NCBI GenBank assembly: GCA_016215735.1
Contig: JACRIA010000063.1
Span: 1 to 11,476, forward strand
DNA: 11,476 nt
From: Candidatus Peregrinibacteria bacterium
GTDB taxonomy: Bacteria; Patescibacteriota; Gracilibacteria; UBA1369; UBA12463
Reading direction: 5' to 3'
Below are positions 1 to 5,159 of this stretch, piece by piece. Under the pieces are notes generated by a model. The model had not been told where the DNA came from. It saw only the letters and a list, made by a program, of their open reading frames with translations, and made no database searches. Numbering within the stretch: position 1 is the stretch's first letter; each line of letters begins with the position of its first letter. A program made the position numbers and the translations under genes.

Positions 1-14
1 GGGCACCCCGACCA
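1..14 (+). tRNA. 3' end of a tRNA, probably tRNA-Pro (cut by the window edge)
   Basis: The first 14 bases read GGGCACCCCGACCA. This fits the end of a T-stem, a seven-base 3' acceptor strand (CACCCCG, 4-10), discriminator A (11) and an encoded CCA tail (12-14). The 5' acceptor strand it implies, CGGGGTG, begins with C1, so C1-G72 would pair. That pair plus A73 is characteristic of bacterial tRNA-Pro. The rest of the gene lies upstream of the window, so identity rests on the acceptor end alone and cannot be confirmed here. Confidence 0.55.
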
Positions 15-47
15 ATTCAGACTTTGGGAGCTTTCGGAAGAATGTAT

Positions 48-70
48 GCGCGCTCGCTTCGCTCGCGCGC
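48..70. repeat. GC-rich short repeat downstream of the tRNA
   Basis: A 23-base stretch of alternating G and C stands out against AT-rich surroundings. It has GCGCGC at both ends (48-53 and 65-70) and a direct repeat of GCTCGC inside (52-57 and 61-66). Only the outer six bases pair well, so it is a weak hairpin. It may be a member of a dispersed repeat family, but only one copy is visible here. Confidence 0.3.
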
Positions 71-109
71 TTGTTCATAAAAATTTTAAGAAAAATTTAG
101 GGCGTTGTA

Positions 110-138
110 TTGATTTTGTCAAAAGCTTGTAATAATAT
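110..138 (+). promoter_or_regulatory. Sigma-70-like promoter, no protein gene downstream
   Basis: TTGATT (110-115), a 17-base spacer and TATAAT-like TAATAT (133-138) form a good vegetative promoter pointing right, with a predicted start near 145. No plus-strand protein gene follows, only the hairpin region at 155-203. In DNA this AT-rich such matches can arise by chance. Confidence 0.35.
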
Positions 139-154
139 TTTAGCGTATCACGAT

Positions 155-203
155 GAGAGGACACACCTAAGGTTTTGTCCGAAGGTTAATGCCTCTCTTT
201 TTT
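155..203 (+). ncRNA. Candidate small structured RNA or chance hairpins
   Basis: GAGAGG (155-160) can pair with CCTCTC (192-197), which is followed by six T (198-203), as in an intrinsic terminator. An alternative hairpin pairs GGACA (159-163) with TGTCC (176-180), with ACC/GGT pairing inside; it shares bases 159-160 with the first stem, so the two exclude each other. With the promoter-like site upstream this could be a transcript of about 60 nt. The T-run is also explained as lysine codons of the antisense NYN remnant, so confidence is low. I match it to no known riboswitch or sRNA. Confidence 0.2.
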
Positions 204-430
204 GTAGCCAAGTTTATCTCGAAGATTATTTATATAGAAAAAATATTCGCTAAATCTTTTTAATAAACAAGAATATTTATAATAATTCGGTATGCCGATT
301 TTAAATAATTTATTATTTTCTTCTAAATATTTTGCCAAACAACAAAAATCTCCGTCTCCGCTCACAATTATTGCTTTATCAAACTTTTTATTAATTTTTT
401 ATGAAATGCTGCTAAAGACGCAGTCTTATC
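186..430 (-). pseudogene. Truncated, frameshifted NYN (PIN-like nuclease) domain remnant
   Basis: The minus strand encodes, in one frame from 398 to the TAA at 186, about 70 residues containing KAIIVSGDGDF, then KYLEENNK, IPNYYKYSCLLKRFSEY and a basic end (YKKERH). VSGDGDF is the acidic metal-site motif of NYN/LabA-type PIN-like RNases, and the order matches the C-terminal half of such proteins. A stop at 399-401 closes this frame, but the neighbouring frame (430 to 398) reads DKTASLAAFHKK. One extra A in the A6 run (plus-strand T6, 395-400) would join the two. The N-terminal half, with its first Asp, is absent: the open stretch starts at the stop codon of the GH18-like gene. It lacks a convincing start codon and cannot make a full domain. 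After the TAA the same frame stays open to 78 and includes DKTLGVSSHRDT, possibly a decayed tail. Confidence 0.6.
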
Positions 431-1391
431 TTATCCATAATTTATCGTATGTCCCCCACTCCTCCTTCGACGTTTCTTTATTTAAATAAATCGCGACGCC
501 AAGAAAAGATTCTTTATTACTGCGCGTATTCTGAAGCCCGGCGATTATGCCAGCTAAGCCGTTTTCAATATTTTCAGCGTTCGGATCAATCCCCTTTTCG
601 TATGTCGGGATTCCGATGAGGATTTTTGGCTCGTCTATCGCGCGCGTGAGCCAGATTATTTCGTTTTTCAGAAAATATCTGTAAAGCCAGGGACTATGGA
701 GGCTGTTTTCGTACGTCATCACAGCAATTTGATCAACGTGGCGCGCGATATTAACAAATGTTTCTTCTGTGAGAGGCGCGGCTGTTTTTGCCCAAAGTTT
801 GAAAATTCTGCGCGATAAATCCGGCATCATTTCATTTACTGCGACTGATAAAATTTTAGCGTTTCCGATCGCGGTTTTTGTGCTTTCAAGAAGCGCCTCT
901 ATATCTGAATCTTTTTCATAAATCGGCTCAATATCATAATGAATCCCGTCGAATCCGATTTCTTCGGCGAGAATACGGCTTGTTTTAACTAATCGAAATC
1001 TCACCTCCGGCTCCGCAAGATTCAGTTTTGAGCGAACTTGGCCAATCCACGCGAGATATTGGATTTTGTCGCCGTACATTCGGGCTGTTTTTAAAAATTC
1101 TACTGCGCGGCTGTATCTCTGCGGTGGTATTGTTCCATCCGGTTCAATCGGCCCGCTATGCACAAAAACATATTTGATTTTATGCGCCCCAAAATTGCTT
1201 ACAAGCGCTCCAATTTGTGCAGTTGTGCGATTTTTTTCAACCCATTCGTGCTCGAGCCAAATCGCGTTTTCGGCTTTGTTATACGCGGCGCCAGGCAAAG
1301 ATTCGCTCGGCCCCATTGCAAAATACCAAATCGGAAAAATTATTATGAAAATCGTCAGCGCTATAAATAAAAATTTTTGAATTTTGGGCAT
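426..1391 (-). CDS. GH18-like TIM-barrel protein with N-terminal membrane/signal segment
   Basis: This 321-residue protein has a hydrophobic N-terminus (about residues 7-25), a signal peptide or anchor, so the rest should lie outside the membrane. Three features recall glycoside hydrolase family 18. FDGIHYDIEP (147-156) aligns with the DGxDxDxE active-site strand, with D153 and the putative acid E155 kept but the first inner Asp replaced by His. VMTYE (224-228) resembles the GH18 MxYD strand, and IGIPTYEKG (259-267) the GxPxY strand. The C-terminal GVAIYLN then EEWGTYDKLW fits the last barrel strand and helix. It could cleave or merely bind a surface glycan; with the His substitution activity is uncertain. 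It lies 75 bases downstream of the FG-GAP/SLH gene in the same direction, so the two may be co-transcribed. The ATG at 1391 lies six bases after a palindromic hairpin whose arm holds the only SD-like sequence. Confidence 0.6.
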   Translation of the reverse strand: MPKIQKFLFIALTIFIIIFPIWYFAMGPSESLPGAAYNKAENAIWLEHEWVEKNRTTAQIGALVSNFGAHKIKYVFVHSGPIEPDGTIPPQRYSRAVEFLKTARMYGDKIQYLAWIGQVRSKLNLAEPEVRFRLVKTSRILAEEIGFDGIHYDIEPIYEKDSDIEALLESTKTAIGNAKILSVAVNEMMPDLSRRIFKLWAKTAAPLTEETFVNIARHVDQIAVMTYENSLHSPWLYRYFLKNEIIWLTRAIDEPKILIGIPTYEKGIDPNAENIENGLAGIIAGLQNTRSNKESFLGVAIYLNKETSKEEWGTYDKLWIR

Positions 1392-1397
1392 ATGGTT

Positions 1398-1414
1398 GTC
1401 CGCCTTCGGCGGAC
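1398..1414. repeat. Palindromic repeat GTCCGCCTTCGGCGGAC in the leader of the GH18-like gene
   Basis: A seven-base-pair stem with loop TTC, nearly identical to the two palindromes inside guaA (GTCCGCCTCAGGCGGAC, 9045-9061 and 9082-9098). On the minus strand the end of the hairpin lies six bases before the ATG at 1391. Its 3' part reads AAGGCGG, one mismatch from the AAGGAGG ribosome-binding consensus. The repeat may therefore both provide and sequester the ribosome-binding site. Confidence 0.65.
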
Positions 1415-1466
1415 TTATTTTATATTGCGCGGGCAGACGAGAGGATCCGCGTGTGTTTCGAATTTA

Positions 1467-3620
1467 TCATTCTGTTATTCTCTTTACTGCCTTAATCCAT
1501 TCCTCCGTCTCTGCTTGTTTTATAGGATCAAGGGGCCGAAAAAATTCTTTATCGCTAATTATGCCTGACAAATAAGCGTAATTTACATAGCGCGGATACC
1601 ACCACATATCAGAAGTTTCCGCGGAAATGTCGCTGAACGGCGTTAATTGATTTTGCACAGCCTTGTCTCCGTTGAGTTCTTTTTTAAGTTCCGCGTAAGA
1701 TTTCCATTCTATCATTTTGGCTGCTTCCAAAATAACGCGCAAAGCGTGTATTCTTGTTATGTGTTCATCAGGCTTAAAGGGGCTTTCCTTGGCTTCCATA
1801 AAGCCTTTCATTATGCCGAGGCTAGCTGCGTCCGTGATTTGTTCATAAAAAAAATTCTCCTCTGAAACATCCGGATATAATAGAACTTTTGGTGAATATT
1901 TCATTCTGTGAAATTGTGTTTCTTTTGCAAAATCATGCAGACAAAATTCCGGATTCGCTCTGCATTGCCGCAAAAATTCTTTGTTTTTCGCGTCTAAATT
2001 AAAACCCTGAATTATTCCATAAACAAATTGCGCGCGCGTAAGAGATTCGTCGGCCGCGGGTGTTTTATATCGATATTTTCCCTGCCATTCAGGCCCGCCA
2101 AAAAGAACATAAACAGCGCCTTCCCGTTTTCCGGAATTGTACGCGTTCGGCGCCGCGATAATTAAGTCATTATATTTATCAGCGTTAAAATCCCCTGCTA
2201 TTACAACACTTCCAAACCAATCATTCGGCTTGTCTCCTTCTATAAGCGCTGTCGGAACAGCTTCCACCATATCCAACACGCCCGCCTTCGCGATAGTTTG
2301 ATTGTCAAAAATATAAACAAACCCGCTGTTAGCGCTTACAGGCTCCCCTATTCCAGGCGCGCCTACAATAAAATCATTTTTCTTGTCATTGTTTATGTCG
2401 CTTATCAAAACTGAGGTTCCTATAACATCTTCATATTTTGGATTGCCAAAAATTTTAAAAGATTCCTGTTCATTGATTTTTTTTGTGATTCTGTAATCAG
2501 ATTTTTTGCTGTAATGAATGTAGGCTTTGCCTGTTTTTGATTCTGCCTGATACATAAATGCGCCGGCCGCGATATCTGTTAATCCGTCATTATTCGCATC
2601 CCCTGCTTCGACTGAATATCCAAGCCAGTTTTGCGTGCCAGCGCCTTCAAGTGTTATGTCTGGAATTTTAATTTCTATTGGTTTTGGTATGTTCACGGCT
2701 AAGTCATCAGGGTGTTTTCCAAAATACGCGTAAACTTTTCCTGCCTGCGGAGTATATTTTTGGCCGCTTAAATAAGCGCCCGCGATTATATCCGTTTTTT
2801 TATCAGCGTTAACGTCGCCGTGGCTTAAACTCGCTCCAAATTGATCGAATTCATTCTCTCCCCAGATAATTATTGATGGTGGAATTTTATTAAAATCATA
2901 CAAAAATTGCGGCGATGGATATTTAAATCCAAATACAACATAGATTTTCCCGCTTTTTACTTTTCCTGTTTGGCTCGCACTGGGAGCGCCGATAATAAGG
3001 TCGCTGATTCCGTCTGAATTCACGTCCGCCATATCAAGACTGAACCCGAAATTTTCGTTAAGAGAGGCTGTGCGGAACGTGATATCAGCCAAATCTTTAG
3101 ATAAATCTATTACCGCAGGAAATTCCTTATTTTTACCAAGAAAAAGATAAACTTTGTCCGCATTTATGGAGCCAATTGCTAAATCGTCAATAGCATCATT
3201 GTTAAAATCGCCGAACGCGACCGCTGTCCCGAATTGATGATTTTTTGTTTCTCCAAATATCGTTATATTCGGCGCGAGCACGTTCTTCTGTTCTGGTTTT
3301 ATATATTTATTGCCAAAAAAAACAGTCACTTTCCCCTGTGATTTTTTATCAGTTGAAGAATATTGCGGAGATCCAATCGCTATGTCGTCTATAGAGTCGC
3401 CATTCAAATCCCCTTTTGCCAAAGATGAGCCAAATTGCTCTTTAGGCGTTGTGCCTTTGAATGTTATATGGTTTTCTCCAAGCGGAATTTTGTATTCAAA
3501 ATACCATCCCGGCTTATGTGAATAATCAGCTCGCGCGATAAAAATCGACAAGCCTGTGCCTGCGGCGAGCGCAGCCAAAAATACGAAAATCAGAGCTAAA
3601 CTGACGGCTTTTTTGATCAT
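1467..3620 (-). CDS. Secreted seven-repeat FG-GAP (integrin-alpha-like) propeller protein with C-terminal SLH-like repeats
   Basis: With a start at 3620 this is 717 residues. A signal peptide (residues 1-31, MIKKAVSLALIF onward) ends in ARA, a good signal peptidase I site. Seven FG-GAP repeats follow (about 63-102, 130-162, 191-231, 261-301, 333-370, 400-438 and 469-508). Each has an FG/LG/IG start, a calcium-type DxNxDxxxD loop (first Asp near 71, 138, 199, 269, 341, 408 and 477) and an IxxGAP-like strand. Seven repeats make a complete seven-bladed propeller. The C-terminus carries SLH-like units: a partial one around TRAQF (527-531), one at 581-636 (YPDVSEENFF, ITRIHALRVILEAAK) and one at 662-711 (FSDISAE, YLSGIIS). 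SLH domains usually bind cell-wall polymers, so this is probably a wall-attached surface protein binding an unknown ligand. In-frame starts at 3629 and 3707 exist; 3620 is preferred because a promoter ends seven bases upstream and the 3707 start would translate the G-rich repeat. Confidence 0.85.
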   Translation of the reverse strand: MIKKAVSLALIFVFLAALAAGTGLSIFIARADYSHKPGWYFEYKIPLGENHITFKGTTPKEQFGSSLAKGDLNGDSIDDIAIGSPQYSSTDKKSQGKVTVFFGNKYIKPEQKNVLAPNITIFGETKNHQFGTAVAFGDFNNDAIDDLAIGSINADKVYLFLGKNKEFPAVIDLSKDLADITFRTASLNENFGFSLDMADVNSDGISDLIIGAPSASQTGKVKSGKIYVVFGFKYPSPQFLYDFNKIPPSIIIWGENEFDQFGASLSHGDVNADKKTDIIAGAYLSGQKYTPQAGKVYAYFGKHPDDLAVNIPKPIEIKIPDITLEGAGTQNWLGYSVEAGDANNDGLTDIAAGAFMYQAESKTGKAYIHYSKKSDYRITKKINEQESFKIFGNPKYEDVIGTSVLISDINNDKKNDFIVGAPGIGEPVSANSGFVYIFDNQTIAKAGVLDMVEAVPTALIEGDKPNDWFGSVVIAGDFNADKYNDLIIAAPNAYNSGKREGAVYVLFGGPEWQGKYRYKTPAADESLTRAQFVYGIIQGFNLDAKNKEFLRQCRANPEFCLHDFAKETQFHRMKYSPKVLLYPDVSEENFFYEQITDAASLGIMKGFMEAKESPFKPDEHITRIHALRVILEAAKMIEWKSYAELKKELNGDKAVQNQLTPFSDISAETSDMWWYPRYVNYAYLSGIISDKEFFRPLDPIKQAETEEWIKAVKRITE

Positions 3621-3627
3621 CTTACAC

Positions 3628-3656
3628 ATTATGCTTATGGGGCGCCTCAAAGTAAA
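3628..3656 (-). promoter_or_regulatory. Promoter of the FG-GAP/SLH gene
   Basis: On the minus strand TTTACT (3651-3656), a 17-base spacer and CATAAT (3628-3633) match -35 and -10 elements. The ATG at 3618-3620 begins seven bases after the -10 box, so transcription should start at or next to the start codon, giving a leaderless mRNA. This placement decides the start chosen for the gene. Confidence 0.5.
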
Positions 3657-3660
3657 GACT

Positions 3661-3692
3661 ACACCCCCGCCCCCTCCCACACCCCCGTCCCC
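3661..3692 (-). repeat. G-rich repeat pair (minus-strand GGGGACGGGGGT plus a degenerate copy)
   Basis: The plus strand has ACCCCCGTCCCC at 3681-3692 and a degenerate copy, ACACCCCCGCCCC, at 3661-3673. The minus strand therefore carries six closely spaced G-runs, a strong G-quadruplex pattern, directly upstream of the -35 box at 3651-3656. It is inverted relative to the copies at 4497-4527. Confidence 0.75.
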
Positions 3693-3700
3693 ATTTTCTC

Positions 3701-4130
3701 TAGACAAATCGAGGGGAAAGTACTAATCTTCGAGTAGACAAGGAGTAGACATGTCTATAGACAAGGAGTAGACACGCAAAAAAATGTCTATAGACAAGGA
3801 GTAGACAACATGTAGACAAAAAATTATGCCACAATATAAAATGTCAACATATACAATTGATCGGAAAACGGCTTCCAGACTATTAAAAGTGTCCCTGCGG
3901 ACAGTAGACAGGCATATTAAATTAAAACACTTGTCTAGTAAGGTAAAAAGTGGCCGAGTTTGGCTTAATAAAGACCAAATCCTTGAATTCAGAGACAGAC
4001 AGCGTGTCAAGGGCGTTTTGTCTATAGACAATTATGTAGACAAAGTGGACATTCCAATAGACAGCGCTGACTACATTATAGATGAAAAAGGGGATATGGT
4101 AGCCAAAAAAGGCAGTGTAGACAGTGTCTA
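3701..4130. promoter_or_regulatory. Cluster of TAGACA/TGTCTA sites: probable operators of the HTH protein
   Basis: TAGACA begins at 3701, 3735, 3746, 3758, 3769, 3791, 3802, 3813, 3905, 4025, 4037, 4058 and 4118. TGTCTA begins at 3752, 3785, 3932, 4019 and 4125. This makes 18 hexamers in 430 bases, where random sequence would give fewer than one. Three form the perfect 12-base palindrome TGTCTATAGACA (3752-3763, 3785-3796 and 4019-4030), and one pair faces outward (TAGACA-G-TGTCTA, 4118-4130). Sites run from upstream through the first 300 bases of the HTH gene, then stop. The density, symmetry and neighbouring HTH gene suggest autogenous binding; this is inference. Confidence 0.6.
3751..3807 (+). 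repeat. Two direct 24-base repeats, each a six-codon mini-ORF (MSIDKE-stop)
   Basis: An identical 24-base unit occurs at 3751-3774 and 3784-3807, with a 33-base period. A 17-base part of it (TAGACAAGGAGTAGACA) also occurs at 3735-3751. Each full unit starts with ATG and reads MSIDKE then TAG, in the same frame as the HTH gene starting at 3826. AAGGAG (3740-3745) is well placed upstream of the first ATG. A third AAGGAG (3796-3801) lies before an ATG directly followed by TAG (3810-3815). The unit contains the 12-base palindrome, so DNA-binding sites may be its main role and the tiny ORFs a by-product. Confidence 0.65.
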
Positions 4131-4491
4131 CATCAAATCCCGCGGCAATGTTATTGACGAAACAATCCAACATACATATAAGAAACTTTATGAAGAACTG
4201 CTCGACAAATTTAATGACAAAGAGACGGAATTAAAAACAGCAAATTATCGAATAGGACAATTGGAAGCACGATTAAAATACAGTATTCCGATGATAGAAC
4301 ACCGCAAGCAGCAGGCTTTACTCTTAAGTAGCGGCGAGAACCTCAAAAAACAGCTTGAGAACGAAAAAAAACAGAAAGTTAGGGTATTTGACCAGATGAA
4401 AGCAGAACGCTTTAATAAACGCATTTATTTCATTTTGGCGCTTATTTTAATCTTACTGCAGCCTCTTTGGCTGCTTTTTATAACCTGGTAG
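3826..4491 (+). CDS. Membrane-anchored helix-turn-helix protein (unnamed CPR-type family)
   Basis: This 221-residue protein starts with an excisionase/MerR-like HTH (residues 9-55): TASRLLKVSLRTVDRHIK is helix-turn-helix, followed by a wing-like SSKVKSGRVWLNKDQILEF. A polar linker (56-110) is encoded by DNA full of TAGACA sites. A coiled coil follows (about 115-150 and 165-195, including YRIGQLEARLKYSIP), then one C-terminal membrane helix (199-219, YFILALILILLQPLWLLFI). The N-terminus should be cytoplasmic and bound to DNA, with the tail in the membrane. I recall similar HTH/coiled-coil/tail-anchor proteins in Patescibacteria but know no assigned function. It could be an autoregulated membrane-tethered regulator or a DNA-to-membrane tether. 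No SD precedes the ATG at 3826 or the alternative at 3841. It is the only gene on this strand between 15 and 5960 and is flanked by inverted G-rich repeats. Confidence 0.75.
   Translation: MPQYKMSTYTIDRKTASRLLKVSLRTVDRHIKLKHLSSKVKSGRVWLNKDQILEFRDRQRVKGVLSIDNYVDKVDIPIDSADYIIDEKGDMVAKKGSVDSVYIKSRGNVIDETIQHTYKKLYEELLDKFNDKETELKTANYRIGQLEARLKYSIPMIEHRKQQALLLSSGENLKKQLENEKKQKVRVFDQMKAERFNKRIYFILALILILLQPLWLLFITW
4458..4479 (+). terminator. Terminator-like hairpin inside the end of the HTH gene
   Basis: GCAGCC (4458-4463) pairs with GGCTGC (4469-4474) across the loop TCTTT, followed by five T. It overlaps codons of the membrane helix and precedes the stop at 4489-4491, so termination here would leave an mRNA without a stop codon. 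It may only reflect the QPLWLLF coding sequence. Confidence 0.3.
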
Positions 4492-4496
4492 GGAAG

Positions 4497-4527
4497 GGGG
4501 ACGGGGGTGTTAAACGGGGACGGGGGT
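4497..4527 (+). repeat. Two direct copies of GGGGACGGGGGT
   Basis: Perfect copies at 4497-4508 and 4516-4527 are 19 bases apart, between the convergent ends of the HTH and DUF881 genes. The second lies between the inverted arms GTTAA (4509-4513) and TTAAC (4529-4533). Together they contain four runs of four or five G, a G-quadruplex pattern. They are inverted relative to 3661-3692. Confidence 0.8.
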
Positions 4528-4535
4528 ATTAACGT

Positions 4536-5159
4536 TTAGATTTTTTCCATTTCTATACTTTTTTGTTTTTCAATTAAGAGAGAAACTTTTTCTTTAAATT
4601 CATTCAATTTTGCTGTGAAGCCTCCTGGTTGTTCAAGCGCCTCGGTTAATATTTTGCTATTTCCGATCGCTTCAAAAACATACGGCTGGCTTAAAATAAT
4701 GCCGTTTAGCAAGATTTGATTGTTTGGAAGGGTATCTATGCCTATTGTTTGATTTGTAAGCCTTATATTGTTGATGCTTATTGTTTCAGCGCCTGCCAGC
4801 AGAAGCTCATTCACAAGATCTATCATCCAAACAGCGTCAAAATCGCCTCCAATTGTAAGGCGGATTCCTTCGCCTTGAATTTTCGTGTCGCCGCTTATCA
4901 ATTTATTTTTTGCGATTTCTGTTTCCAGCGCGCGCAGAGCAGAGGAGCGATTCCGTAGTTGTTCTAAGCTAGTTGTAAGTTTTTCGATTTCAGATTTTAA
5001 ATTTCTATTTGTGTCTTTTAAAATTTGAATTTCGCGGAACATATTAAGCGCTGTATCTCTTGTCGAAATTTCAGCGGAAACGGGAAGTGAATGTGCTTGG
5101 ATTATGAGCAGTACTCCGAGTATTGCGCTTATTGAAATTATTGTGAGTTTTCTACTCAT
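4536..5159 (-). CDS. DUF881 family protein (second of a tandem pair)
   Basis: The 207 residues comprise an N-terminal hydrophobic segment (5-21) with a possible cleavage site after PVSA (residue 29), a coiled coil (about 36-85, FREIQILKDTNRNLKSEIEKL) and a DUF881-type globular part. That part shows IQGEGIRLTIGG (94-105), IDLVNELLLAGAETISINNIRL (113-134) and LNGIILSQPYVFEAIG (151-166). DUF881 proteins (YlxW/YlxX type) are membrane-attached, extracytoplasmic and of unknown biochemical role; in Firmicutes they occur near division genes. Its ATG overlaps the end of the upstream DUF881 gene by eight bases (ATGAGTAG), so translation is probably coupled and the two products may pair. The VNELLLAGAE motif is diverged from the usual VNxLWxAGAE form. 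Confidence 0.75.
   Translation of the reverse strand: MSRKLTIISISAILGVLLIIQAHSLPVSAEISTRDTALNMFREIQILKDTNRNLKSEIEKLTTSLEQLRNRSSALRALETEIAKNKLISGDTKIQGEGIRLTIGGDFDAVWMIDLVNELLLAGAETISINNIRLTNQTIGIDTLPNNQILLNGIILSQPYVFEAIGNSKILTEALEQPGGFTAKLNEFKEKVSLLIEKQKSIEMEKI

Noticed and set aside
186..188. Reassigned TAA codon letting the NYN frame continue to 78
   Set aside because: All other genes here use TAA, TAG or TGA as normal stops; decay of a pseudogene is simpler.
415..427. Small hairpin AAGAC/GTCTT at the end of the GH18-like gene as a terminator
   Set aside because: Five-base stem with no proper T-run on either strand.
292..489. Plus-strand open frame of 65 codons
   Set aside because: It lies antisense to the NYN remnant and the end of the GH18-like gene and resembles no protein I know.
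3621..3707. Upstream in-frame starts for the FG-GAP protein at 3629 and 3707
   Set aside because: The longest form is a glycine run encoded by the G-rich repeat and precedes the promoter; the 3629 ATG overlaps the -10 box. The signal peptide begins naturally at 3620.
3731..3807. CRISPR-like array
   Set aside because: Units are only 17-24 bases, spacing is irregular (23 and 33), no unique spacers of normal length exist and no cas gene is present; operator-like sites explain it better.
3723..4031. Minus-strand open frame of 102 codons with repeated YSLSID-like segments
   Set aside because: It is the antisense reading of the TAGACA repeats and the HTH coding region; the HTH frame has clear domain structure and this one has none.
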